A DNA stretch of 64,000 nucleotides from the NCBI RefSeq assembly GCF_001649575.2, contig NC_051431.1, positions 6,035,749 to 6,099,748 on the forward strand, in the 5' to 3' direction. Numbering within the stretch: the stretch's first letter is position 1; every line of letters begins with the position of its first letter. Made by a program: the position numbers and the translations under genes. The notes under the pieces were generated by a model. That model did not search any database, had not been told where the DNA came from, and saw only the letters and a program-made list of their open reading frames with translations. This document shows, piece by piece, positions 14,150-26,123 of the stretch. This DNA is from Kryptolebias marmoratus (Eukaryota > Chordata > Actinopteri > Cyprinodontiformes > Rivulidae).

Positions 14150-14645
14150 TCTCAGTTTACTGTTTCATCTCCATTTCAACCACCACCTATGGTCATGAAG
14201 TATAAAGTATGGATCATGACCAAAAGAACAAGATCCTGGATACAAGCTGCTGAAATGGGCTTCCTTCGTAGGGTGGCTGGGTTTAGCTTTAGAGATAAGG
14301 TGAGGAGCTTTGTCATCTGGAGGGAGCTTGGAGTAGTTCTGCTACTCCTCCATGTCAAAAGGAGTCAGTCAAGGTGGACCAAGCATCTGATTAGGAGGCC
14401 TCTTGGATGCCTCCTTTTGGAAGTTTTCCAGGTAAGTCCAACTTGGAGGAGACCTTGGGGTAGACCCAGAACTTGTTAGAGGGATTATGTAACCTCTCTG
14501 GCCTGGGAACACCTTGGGATCCCCTAGGAGGAGCTGGCATGTGTTGCTGGGGAGAGGAAAGCCTTGGTTTCCCTTCTAAACATATTACCTGCGTGTCTCA
14601 ACCACTGATAAGTGGCAGAAAATGGATGAAAGATTGGATAGAATG
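14150..14645 (+). mobile_element. 3' fragment of an RTE/Rex-like non-LTR retrotransposon
   Basis: The plus-strand reading frame at about 14189-14479 translates to a degenerate version of a very common fish LINE C-terminus, with recognisable pieces AAEMGFLRRVAG, LGVVLLLLHVKRSQSRW and RRPWGRPRTC. It is followed by a tail ending in a GATAAGTGGCAGAAAATGGA-type sequence, as at the 3' end of these elements. The reverse-transcriptase core and 5' end are absent, so this is a dead 5'-truncated copy. The family name is from memory and could be refined. Confidence 0.75.
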
Positions 14646-17600
14646 AACTTCGTGGTGGGGTGGTCTGTCATTTTTTTCACCCAGGATGAACACTAACACT
14701 TTTCTCCCAAATCAACATTTTACATTGATCTGTAGCCAGCAGAAGAAAATAAAATCACTCTATGGCTGCCATTCTTTCAAAACTAAGTTTCAAAACATTG
14801 ATGTTTGTGATGTACTGTAGTAAGCACAATTTTAAATAAAGTATGCAGNGGGGGGCACACCAGTAGAAAAAACAACAACAAAAAAAACACCAGTGAGAAA
14901 AAGTGTAACAGAGAAAAGTCTATATGGAGGTGGAGAGTCCAAGGCCAGTGGGAGTGAGAACAGCTCCGCTCAGTCACAGCTGGACGTTTTCACAGACTCA
15001 CCCAGAAAATACAGCAAAAAAAACTCCCACTTTGCTTTAAAGGGATATAAGTTAAAATGAGCAACAGCAAAAAGGGATGAAAAACAACAATAAAAGCAGA
15101 ATATGCCCACTGCACATTTTAAAAAGTTACTTCACACTGACTGACCAACTGTCTGTGCTTTGTACTGAAGCAGGAGGTATGCCAGTTTGATTCTCCTTTG
15201 ATTTATATTATTATCACTACATTGTTGTTTACCAGAGCTCATTAACTAATTTAAATCAAAATCATGATATTATTATGACCATTAAGAGTCTGTTAAGGGT
15301 CATTCTGGTGCTTGTAGGCTGTCATTGGTGCTTTGTTACACTGCTGGAGCAGAAGGCGCTCCAAATTACACGTGTCAGCTTATAATGTGTGTGCCACGCA
15401 AAACTGTGGGGACATGTTTTATGTAGTAGGTGTTGTGAGAATAGTAATATGTAAATGTAGTAAAGTGTAGTAACAAAGTAAAGAGTAAAAAAACAATGTA
15501 TAAACCTAAAAAGGGATGCAACCAAAGAGAAACTTAATGTACCACCCAAAAAATTAAAAAAAATAATTCGATTTTTAGATGTTTTGTTTTGTCATCCACA
15601 AGGGGGTGCTGTAGCACCCTCAGCACCCCCAGTTCCCATGGCCCTTCTGCCATGACAATGTTGCAGATTTTTTTTAAGTAGGTATATTTACCTTTCTTTA
15701 TCTTTTGCAAATCACTGCTTTGATAAATACGGCAAAACTACAGCAAGGGGGGACCTAGGCAGATCACCAAAATCCAACTCCCAGAGATGGATAACCAAGA
15801 CCCAGGAGCAGTAGGTGGTCGAGCTCAGTTCCATCCTCTTCACAAACAGGCTAATGTGTGAGGAAGAGGACATAACAGCCAGCTTTTGGCTGATTTACAG
15901 AGTGATCAGAATGATGCTTTCTAAGTCTGCTAACACTTCACTTCAGCTGGAAGTATATGAGATTGACAAGCATTCACAACTAAAGGATTGCGACACTGAA
16001 GATTACACAATACCTCTGCGAGTTAACTATTAATCTCCAGTCAAGCTGGATAAATACACTCTTATTACAACATTTTATCCATGTAAAACGTTTGTTTCTA
16101 TATGGATTTTCTTCTGGTCTGCTCTTGTTTCACAAATGTGCGGATTTGACACTGGTAACTTAAATTAATGAACTAGACACACCTCAGTGTAGAAAATCAA
16201 TCTTGATCACATTTGCTTACATTTACCAAACACCCATGTAACAAATACACAGCATATCACTGTTTAAACGTTGAAAGGATTGATCTTTTACTCTTAAACT
16301 GAATTGTGCTAAAATCAGTGTAGATTAGAAAAATTAACTGTTCTGTTTTGACCCTGGCAAATCTTGGATTTACATTATTTTAAAATCACAAAGCAATTAG
16401 ACATTATAAAATCTAAATTATTATCCGTTTTACCAGTCAAATTTTAGGTCCAATGTTTAAGGGCTACATGCACAAACAATAATAAATATGTTTGCAATGC
16501 CCACACTCATTGCTACTCATTGCACAAGATTTTTGTTTAAAATGTTAGCATTCATTTTTTGGCATCAACCCTGTTTGTCTGTTAGCTACATATCTAATGA
16601 GCCATTGTAGAGGTATTAATGAAACTTTCACAAAGTAACCACTGGATGTGCATCTACAACTGAATAATATTTGGAGTGAATCTAATAAAAGATGGCCACC
16701 AAAGCTAATCAAATTTAGTCAACACAAAAATGGCTATAACTCAGTCAATTGTACATATATTTAGGTTAAAATTAGTTGTGATAATAGCTGGGAGTCATTT
16801 ACATCACAAAACACACAATATCTCATGATATTGCATGAGATTGCGCATGAGATTATTTAAGGTTTGAGCAAAATGGCTACAACTCATTTCTAGTTTCTCA
16901 ACATAAGATGATCTTAGTCTGAAACTGTGGCATGAAAGGCAGCGGGTGATATGCAATCCTTCAAGCAATACTAGGCCCTTATTTTTATTTAAAGCAGTTA
17001 CTATGCACAGATTTACTGAACAGTACAACATGTTTTACAGTGTACAGAGAAAAACACATTGTGTTTTGTCATTTCTCTAGCTTCTCTCCCTCTTGGCCTT
17101 ATCAGCGGTTTGATCCCAGCTGTCAAGATGAAACAGACATCTTGAAGTACCTGTGCTCTTCCTATGGCATCGTGAGATTAAAGTGAGGGGAAGAGAAAAG
17201 AGCCAGCTGTGTTGCTGAAACATGTGGCAGCTTTGCCTGCCAGCAATGCAGCATGTTATTTTTACACAGAACAAGAGTGAGTTTGTTAAGAGAGCACAGA
17301 GTGATTTATCTGCTCTTTCTTGACTGAAAATATTCACACCATGCTGCATTCATAGTGTTGTTTGTGCTTTTTAATGCAGCACCCTTATGCAACACAAACT
17401 GCACCGAGCTGTGGCAACAGATAAATACGCTACAAAACTTCATCTGAAAACATTCCAGCAATACCACAGTCTGTCTCAATATTGGCACTGCTTTTTGAAT
17501 CCAATCTGAGATTCTCTTCATACCAGAGATCATGGCAGATGTTCTAAATGATCACTTCTTCCCAGAGCTTCACTTTGCCTTTATCTAAAGAGCTGCTCAT

Positions 17601-18749
17601 ATCATCATGTGTCAAGATAATACATGTCTGAAAAATCCTGCTCATCTCAGGGACTGACATTGTTGTTGTTGTGACTAAAGTGTAACTGTGGACCCATAAT
17701 AAACTGATATCATTCACAAGTTAACATGTTACTGCAGTAATAAATATATATTTCCTCCCTAAGTGCTCCAAAAAAGAAACTGAAGGAAAATGTTGCCATA
17801 TATATAGTTGCAAATGTTTCTTGCCAAGAAAAAAAAGAAGCTAGAATATGCTAGAGGCGAGGTATTACAGGAAAATAATGAGCTACAAAGAATTTATTTC
17901 CAGATTGGAATAAATTTCCATAATAACCATCAATATGGTTCAATAACATCATGATTCATATTTTATTGTTGCAACTATCAACATGTAAACATTGTGTTTT
18001 TATTACATTTTTATTTGCACACATTTGTTTTCAATTTCCATGCTGGAAAGGAAAACTATTGAATCAAGCTCCTTTAACAACAATGGCAGCATTTCTCCCA
18101 GAACTTTCCTCCATCATTTTAGGCACTCCAGGAATTTTACATAACCCCCCCCCCCCAAAAAGCCACATATGTGCTTTATTGACAACTTTCTTCAAGTCAT
18201 CGTCTTTTAAAAATGTAATTTTTTTCTCCAGGCAAAGTGGTTAAAAACATTGGTGGAAAAAAAAAAGTTTTTACTCAAGATTACTCTATATTTCTCTGCA
18301 TACATGTTGGCCTTTATCCTGATCACTCTGCTAGGTTATGACCTAAGGAGAGTAATCAGGTTTCTTGTTTGGCTAACAACATTTATCAAAATAATTTCAA
18401 TCTTTGCTTTCTCAGGTCAGAAAATTCTAATTCTAAAATTTGGGATTGGTCAAACGTGTGGCCTTTAGTGCAGAATGTCTTGATCTGCCTGCTCCTTAAA
18501 TGTCTGAGACCTCTTGTACTCTTTAAATGCTGCATAAGTTGTTGTTTTTGTTTGTTTGTTTGCATCAGTCCCCAGATTTCTGTCTTAGAAATTTTGGGAC
18601 AATTTCACTTTGACAAAACCATCAACTGTTATACCTTATGCATCCCGAAGCTCCATGAAGACATCTTTATGAGTGCCAGAGCAAAGGGTTTGAATATTTT
18701 ATTTGAAGGATATTTTCCATTTTATTTTAATATATAAAAAGACAAACCA

Positions 18750-18858
18750 CATGGGTGGCACAGTGGAATAGTGGTTAGTGCTGTCAGCTCACAGCAAGAA
18801 GGTTGCAGGATTGCCTCCCAACTGGGGTATTGGATAGAAAAAGGATGGATGGACTTAA
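18750..18858 (+). mobile_element. SINE/tRNA-like fish repeat fragment
   Basis: The text GGGTGGCACAGTGGAATAGT followed by GGTTAGTGCTGTCAGCTCAC and AGCAAGAAGGTTGCAGG is the head of a very common fish interspersed repeat, ending here in a short GGATGGATGG tail. It is truncated to about 100 bp. A related, longer copy lies at 42.3 kb. Confidence 0.75.
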
Positions 18859-20426
18859 AGAACATCTTTGTCAATTTAAAATGTCTTTAATTGTGCTACT
18901 ACTTTAGAAAAGTAAACAAACTGAATCTGTCTACTGTTTTTAAAACTCAAGCCTTCTGCTGAATTATTTAGAACAACTGTTTCATGAAAGCCCATGAGAA
19001 CTATCAGGTTTGACAGGTAGCAGATGTTCCCTTGCTTTGATAAATGGCTGAAAAGACAACATTATGTTTGCTGATAAAACAGCTCCACACACTAATGAGA
19101 AGATTTGCCTCGTAAGAATTATTAGTACAAATTGTTTTTGCTCAGATATGATTATTTGATCAAAAGCAGCAGGTTGTGCAGAAATTCAAAAGCAATATTG
19201 CTTTACTTGAAACACAGTGTCTGAATTCTTTAAAAATTAAAGGCCTTTACCTTTCATAGAAGGAATGCATATCACCCACTGCCTTTCAAACCAGAGTTTT
19301 AGACTAAAATCATCATGCTGAGAAATGACGAAGTCAAACCTTAAAAATAATATTATGCACAATCCTATGTTCAGAGTATCTGTTGTGATTGATTCTCAAC
19401 TACAACCTCATTAAATTTCAGCTCAGTATTTGCAAAAATGGACTGAGTTATAGTCATTCTTGTCTTGTCTAATGGTGATTAACTGTGGTGGCCATTTTGA
19501 ATTGAAATCACTCCAAAAGTTAATCAGTGGTTGATGTACATTTAATGATGACTTTCTGAAAGTTTCATTAAAATTCACACAGTGATTCATGATATATTTT
19601 GCTAACAGACAAACAGATTTGACTCCAAATAGTTATTGACAAAGTTTTAAACAAACATTAAGCACAATCTGTTAGCACTCACAATAGGTGTTGGGGATCA
19701 GTCTCAGCTTCTTCCGCGCCAAATTTTGTCTCAATATATGCACAGGTTGGCTGCATTATAGTCAGTTTTGTGCATTTTAAGGTCGTTTGACTGTGGCAGC
19801 CATCTTAAATGGGATTGACTCCAAAAGTTAATAAGTTATAGATGTGTATCCAATGATTACTTTCTGCAAACTTTATTTAAAATCATCCTGTGGTTCATGA
19901 GATATTTTGGTAACAGAGAGGCATGAGTGAAAGCATTATTGTCTTCCTTCACCTTTTATCAGTGAGCAATACTGCAGCCTTTCAGCTAAAACTATATAAT
20001 TCAGTTGTCAGATTTGAATGTGATGCCATTCACAGCTCAACATAAAGCCCTTTAATGAATAACTGCTAACAGCATATCTAATAATTAGGCAGCTCACACG
20101 TCACTGTTTTGACAACAATTGACAGCCAAACAACAAGAACCACTTAACAGTTGTGAGGACATTCTCGAACAATCAGGGACACCACAGAATAAAGAGAAGA
20201 TATCATTTCTAGCGATCCTGAATGGAGAGATGTAAACACTGAGTGGAAATTACAGAGTAGCACAAAAGCAGCCCGTCTCTGTGATTACAGGAAGAAAGTG
20301 TTGGCTCAGAGGTGAATCAGAGTGACTGTGGGGTTGCCTGGGAGGAAGGAGGCAGCAGGCTGACACCGCCGCACACCGACGGCAGCTACAGATTAATTCA
20401 CTCCCAACAACAACCCCTGCCCTCAC

Positions 20427-20500
20427 CTGCTGCAACACGCTCTGCCATCGCTCGCAATCAGGCAGCGAATTCCTTCCGCTCAGAGTGGTGAGGTGGAGGG
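20427..20500 (-). other. Possible non-coding first exon of the DLC1/STARD13-like gene
   Basis: On the minus strand a locally GC-richer, CpG-containing stretch ends in GTTGCAGCAG followed by a good GTGAGGGC donor at 20426. The next plausible acceptor in the same direction precedes the large coding exon at 11683. A start codon in this exon would give only a short upstream frame that stops soon after the join. Transcript evidence would be needed; the upper boundary is a guess. Confidence 0.3.
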
Positions 20501-21859
20501 TGAGGACAGAGGGGTTTGTGGGCTTGATGTTGCGATTGTGTTGTTGTGTAATTGACAGGTATGTTCACATCCAGTGTCTGATGCAAACATGACACCACCC
20601 AGTATCTGAGCGCTGTGGGACAAAAACACAGCTTCCAGGAGCATGAAAATACATGCCAGGATGACAGGATTGTTCAGAGGTGACAAAGTTTTTGTGTCCA
20701 TAAACAATCTGTGTGCAGCCAAAAAAAATTAAGAGACAATTCAACTGAAAAATCATAAAAGCTACACTCAATGAAAGAAAGCAAGTTTGAATTTTACCAG
20801 AGAAGCATGCAGGGATTTCAACACACTTTAATTACACTGCACTGCAGTTTTAGATTTTTACATTATTTATTACTGCGAGACTATTCTTTGCTTTTCACTG
20901 AATACATTTAAAGGCCTGGCATTACTTGAACGAATACATTATACTTGCCACATTTCATGCAAGACACACTAAGATCATTTTATGTTGAGAAATTACAAAA
21001 TGTTAAGTGCAATCCTATGCAATGTCATGCTCAGAATACGTGTTGTTATTAACTATGAGTTTCCACCACATCAAATTTTAGCTCAATATCTGTAAATATC
21101 TGACTGAGTTTAAGCCAGTTAATGTAATCCAATGATTACTTTCTGAAAGTTTCATTACAATCCATCCAGTGGTTTAAGAGTTATTCTGTTATTTTGGAAA
21201 CAAACACATACACACACACACACAAGCAAAAACATTATCAACCTTTGCCTTACAGAGGTGGGCAACAAATATGTAAAATATGATGGTTACTAAAGATGTA
21301 AATGTTTTGATTAATCATCACTGCTGTGATGACTTCATGAGTTTATAATCTGACCCCTTTTTATAGTTTTAATGGAATTGTTGTTGGTTTTGAATTTTAG
21401 GAGTTTTAATTTCCTGAAAGATAACTGAAGCATGATTTATGAAACAATTACCAGCACTGAAGAAGTGATTTGTCATAAAAGACCCAATCCTTGCAGAGGT
21501 GCAATAATTTTTTTTTAAAAAAGAGGCAAAGTGGAAATTCTATATGGTAATGAATTAACATAACCTTTAACACTTGCACAAAGCTGCACAATCTTCCAGT
21601 CAAATTAAATTGGAGACCTCTATTCAGAGAGTGAAGAATGGCTCCGCCTTCGTTTCTTTATATTGTTAAAAAAGAAAAGCCTGTTAACGGTGTGAAAGTC
21701 AGTAATTGATTTTAGCTTTCTAATCTCCTTTCTCCATTATTTCTTCTCTGCACCTGGGGCCAATTTGCTCATCTTTTTTTTTCTTATCTGACCGTGAGTA
21801 CACTTGCCTTTCCCGAGAGGAGGGGGGGAACGGATAACCCCCATCAACCAGACTCTTCA

Positions 21860-21882
21860 CACACACACACACACACACACAA
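21860..21882. repeat. (CA)n microsatellite
   Basis: A run of about eleven CA units in non-coding DNA; simple repeat. Confidence 0.9.
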
Positions 21883-23354
21883 ACGCACTTTTATAGAAGA
21901 TCTTCAGAGCTCACAGTACTCCAGACAGCGCTTTGAGCTGCCTGCCAGCAATGTAAAACAGACAGATGGAGGGGTAAAACCAGACAGAAAAGCAGAAATC
22001 AAAAACCATTTTAGTTCAGCGACGAAAGCCCCCAAGTATTTCTACGCTAACTTAATATTATTATCCACCCAATGGCTGCTAAGGAGCACTGAGAAGGAAT
22101 GCACAAAGATGGTCAGAGTCCAGACAAAACAAAATCAGAAAAGAAGTGAATTCAAAGAAACCCAACTGCCCTCATACATGTCAATACACCAGGAAGGATG
22201 AGCAATTTGTCATGGGTTAAAAGCTGAGAATTTGCTTTCATCGTTTCACGAATCAAAAGAGGGGGGAAACCTCAAAAGGTGCAGAATGAAAAAGGTCCTG
22301 TGAATTTTAAATTTACCTCATTTGCATTGAAGTCTTCACCTCACTTTGACTTTTTCATTAGAAAGAAGCCCATATGCATACAGAGTATCACTGGATAGAG
22401 AAGATGTGAGCTCAATGTAGAAGCTACAAAGGCCGTATTAAATTAATAATGAAAAATGTGTGTTTTATCTGATCTTCACTGCATGCAGGCTGACCTCATA
22501 TAATGGGAGCCGCAGAGCTCGCTGAATGATAAAGCAGCAGCAACACCAGGAGAACAAAATGGAGTTTCAAACCAGATAATAAAACCTCTTCCATAAATAT
22601 AAAGACCAACATCAAAAAGCTTTGAAGGACTTGTGAAAAAATGAGAAAATATTCAAAGCTTATAAAACATAAATATTCTAATCTTTATGTATTTATCATT
22701 AAAAAACAGAGCAATTCATCCGTTGTTAAAGAACTTAAATAACAACAACAACCATATAATCTTCAATACATTCCAATAAAACAATTTATATTTCTTATTT
22801 ATTATTCATTAGGTAAGTCCTATACAAGCTCATTTCAGTCATGTTGTAACCATTTTTGTGTTTGCTAAGGTTTATTAATTGTGGTGGCTGTCTTAAATTG
22901 GCTTAACTACTAATGTTAATGAGTTGTTGCCGTTACAACCAATAATTCATTTCGGAGAATTCCTTAAAAAAATGCTGTTGCCAAATTTTAAAGTTAATAT
23001 GTTGTGCAGTGTCTAAAGCTCGTAGTATTTGTTGTGAGAGAATATCTGTAAAATAAACTCAGTTATAGCTATTTTTGTGATTTCTAAAGCCAGTTGACTG
23101 CGGTGGCCATTTTGAATTGGATTGTCTCCAAAAGTTAATTGGTTGTAGATGCATATTCATGCATTTATTGCGTTTAAACAAATAGTGTTCTGCATCTGCA
23201 GCATTCACTCACAGTGAGTAGATGGTGACAAGTACAAGTCAACACTGGGTGTAGTTAGTCCTCTGTGACAGCAGGGGGCAGCAGCTGCTGCTAAATCACC
23301 TCTCTCTTGTGTCTCTTATGTGAGAAACTGACATCCGTTCGGCTTTTGTGAGAA

Positions 23355-26123
23355 ATGACTCGAATAAAGCAAATACTCTCCCGAAGTCGGCTGGTTGGAG
23401 TAGTTCTTATCTCGTCCAGGTGTTTCCATGCGGAACTTGTAAGAACTTGGTGTTTCTTTTTGACTAAAAACAAAATATTTAGGCTCGGTGTCGGTGTCCT
23501 ACCGGAGCAGCATGTTCTTCCTGTTTTATTGCGCCTCATTAACCTCACAGCCCACCTGTTCACACCTTTACAGGTACGACCCGAGTCCAGCGGCCTTCCC
23601 ATAATTCATCACGGCAAATGTGTGTGTGAGCTTCCACCCAGCCACAGGTTTCCAATGGGCAAGTTTCCCCGCGTTTTCCACTTTTTACTGAAAGACCAAG
23701 TCATCACAGAGAAACAGGTGAGGAAGTCAGTGATAAAAGATAGTACCAAGAGTTATCTTAGTTGGGGTTTTTTTCTACTCATTTACAGTCTGGTCATTTT
23801 ACCTTACCAGTTCATAATGTCATATATTTTTTCATGCTACTTGACACATCATAAAAACTTATGAGTTATTTGGTTCATTTTATTTTTATGCCCAAACAAA
23901 CAATTCAAAAGGTCACCATTAAATGGCTTAAAAATGTATCTGAAAATAATCAGGTACAAGGACTAAACTAAAGATGAATAAAAAAAAACATTTCCAAACC
24001 TTGAAGGACCCTTAAAAGCCTGAAGAAATACTGCTCAACTTCTTAACAAGAGAGTTTTGCTTCTTTGAAATTAAATGTCAGAAAATAAGAGGTAGCTCAA
24101 GATTTTTGCACAGTTCCTAGCTGTGGTAATAATAATGCTTACTGTATTTGTTTTAAAACTGTTTTTAGAACAAATAGCTTCTTTTGGCACCTGCTTTTGG
24201 GTTAGTTTTTTAATTTCCTTTCATTTTACAGACTGATCGACTCTGATAACAACTGAAACTAACAATAAAAGAAAAGGGACGCTGTCATATTAATGGGAAT
24301 TTCCTTCACAGTAGGTTTGGATCCCTGAAATTGCCTCAGAAGACGTGCTTAGCTGTGTGCACTCTGAGGATTACCTGAAAAACTTTATAAACGGGACGAT
24401 AAATGAGGCCGAGCAGAGGAGGACCGGGTTTCCCTGGAGTGAGGATCTAGTGAGACGCTGTCGATATGAAACAGGTCGGAGGAACAAACGCCATGCAGAC
24501 GATCTGACAGCTGCGCGGCCTGGAAACGTCTCGCTTCACGGCTGTTTTGTCTGTCGACAGGCGGGACTGTTCTTGCTGCTGAGGTGGCTCTGCAGAGGGG
24601 TCTGGCTTGCAGCACAGCAGGAGGAACCCATCATGCTTTCCCAAACTATGGCTCAGGGTTTTGTCTCCTGAACAACTTGGCTGTCGCAGCCAAATACCTG
24701 ATGAACAAGTCGCCGAGCAAACGGAAGATTCTAATTGTGGATTTAGATGTGCATCAGGTAGAATTGGGTTGCATACTTTTGTATCCAAACCAGCATTTTG
24801 TCTTTGTTGTTGTTTGTCTTTTTTTTTTTTTAACTTTTACTGTTTGTATCCAACAGGGTGATGGCACTGCTTTTATATTTAAAGAGGAGCCATATGTGTT
24901 TACATTCTCAGTGCATTGTGGGAAGAATTTCCCCCTCTTCAAACAACAGAGTGACCTAGATGTTAGCGTGGAGGATGGGCTAGAAGACGAGGAGTACCTC
25001 TCTACAGGCATGTTCATACAGACAATATTATTTGCTACTCAGATGTAATATATGTTTGATATTTACTTAAGCAGTGCTTCAAGTCACTAAATCTGTAATG
25101 TCTTAGAAATTGTGACTGTGTATTTCCTAAAGATTGCAATGTATGGCACTGAATTTTTCGCTAAGAGTGAATTTAAAAAGAGCTCTTTACCCACTAAGCT
25201 TTTGGTGTTGTCATTACCAGTGAATTCCCACCTCCCAGGGGTTCTGGAGACTTTTCGCCCAGACTTGGTTTTATATGACGCGGGGGTGGATCCTCATTGG
25301 GAGGATGAACTTGGGAGACTCCGTCTGACAGATCAAGGTGAGTTCTCTCTTGCATACATTGCTACCCACACATCACTAAAGCTGTTTTCCTAAAACATTC
25401 GGCAGCACTGGCAGGTGAGAATCCAGATGTGAGCAGGATTTGCTGCCGGCATTTTGTAGGCATCTACCCAGCCTGCTGGTAAAATGTACAGAAAATCACA
25501 AAAATAGCAGCAAATCCTGAGAAACTACTGCAGGTGTGTGTGCTGACCTGTATGTTGTTGTTTTTTTTCTTACTTGTAATATTGTGGATACAATAAAATA
25601 CAAAACAGCCTCACTTGCTGTTCTAAACATGCTGTAAAGCAAACATGCTTTGTGTCCTTCCTCCTGAGCGCTTTAGATAGATGCTCCCCCGCAGCCCCTC
25701 CTGCACATCTCCAGCTGTGAGAGCACATCTCCAGCAGAAATCCTTCACTCTGAACTATATGTGTGATCAGCAGCTGCAGGAACACTCTGGACCTGATTGT
25801 GCACAGATTCTGCTGAACACTTTCAGTGTTCCAAGTTTGAAAATTGTTCTAAAGCCTGCAAATATGTTTCAGGGCTCTACCAGAGAGATCTTTATGTGCT
25901 AAGAGCTGCAGTGAGCAGAGGTATTCCTGTCGCCACTGTTATTGGTGGAGGATACTCCTGAGACATCGACAAACTGGCCCTCAGACACTCAATAGTCCAC
26001 AGAGCAGCTACCAAAGTAAATAAAACAACTTGCCAAATAACCTTTTTCAGTTTGGAAATGATTTATCTGATGAAGTGATTGATGCATTTTATGTTTCAGG
26101 TTTGGAGGGAGTGTGAAATGTAA
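23355..26123 (+). CDS. hdac12: HDAC-fold deacetylase (hdac12-like) with one in-frame TGA near the C-terminus
   Basis: This belongs to the zinc-dependent histone deacetylase superfamily (AcuC-like branch). Its closest relatives are bacterial/plant-type proteins and the fish gene called hdac12; it is not HDAC11. Exons by my model are 23355-23438, 23574-23717, 24315-24474, 24561-24757, 24857-25007, 25221-25337, 25873-26015 and 26100-26123, with all phases consistent. Motifs in order are HRFPMGKF near the N-terminus, the active-site GGTHHAFPNYGSGF, the zinc-binding VDLDVHQGDG, the zinc-binding YDAGVDPHWEDELG, and the catalytic-tyrosine loop VIGGGYS. The codon after that loop is TGA (25959-25961). 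The frame then stays open for 25 more family-like codons (DIDKLALRHSIVHRAA and so on), across a further intron, to TAA at 26121. The product would be 313 residues if TGA terminates, or 339 with the TGA position decoded. The first exon is short, basic and free of acidic residues until its end, so a mitochondrial presequence is possible. The intron after 25007 uses a GC donor. Confidence 0.83.

Larger units (their letters stand above)
16560..23175. repeat. Dispersed repeat family, at least six degenerate copies
   Basis: The same ~200-bp text recurs at about 16560-16880 (reverse complement), 19430-19650, 19690-19930, 21000-21240, 22840-22990 and 23030-23175. Shared landmarks are GTGGTGGCCATTTTGAATTG, ACTCCAAAAGTTAAT, GTTGTAGATGCATAT and CTTTCTGAAAGTTTCATTA, followed by a piece like TTCATGAGATATTTTGCTAA. 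Copies at 19.4-19.9 and 22.8-23.2 kb come in tandem pairs. No reading frame is conserved. I cannot name the family with confidence. Confidence 0.75.
11684..23354. other. Repeat-rich non-coding region between the RhoGAP gene and the hdac12-like gene
   Basis: The large first coding exon of the minus-strand gene appears to begin at about 11683, after a TTTCAG acceptor, so much of this stretch is probably its 5' intron. It holds a LINE 3' fragment (14.15-14.65 kb), a SINE-like piece (18.75-18.86 kb), at least six copies of one dispersed repeat (16.5-23.2 kb), a (CA)n tract near 21.86 kb and one ambiguous base (N) at 14850. I see no convincing protein-coding exon. Confidence 0.6.

Noticed and set aside
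14189..14479. A 96-codon plus-strand frame as a gene
   Set aside because: Its translation is a degenerate LINE C-terminus inside a recognisable retrotransposon tail.
21794..22201. 135-codon plus-strand frame near a CA repeat
   Set aside because: It reads through the microsatellite (HTHTHTHT) and has no domain or splice support.
25221..25260. A splice acceptor at CTCCCAG (25240) for the sixth deacetylase exon
   Set aside because: It would keep the frame but drop the SHLP codons that other family members have. The acceptor at 25220 restores them and has a better fit.
23355..26123. HDAC11 as the identity of the plus-strand deacetylase
   Set aside because: HDAC11 has different motif text (for example GGGFHHCSSDRGGGFC and DLDAHQGNG), whereas this protein has GGTHHAFPNYGSGF and DLDVHQGDG and the HRFPMGKF start of the AcuC-like branch.
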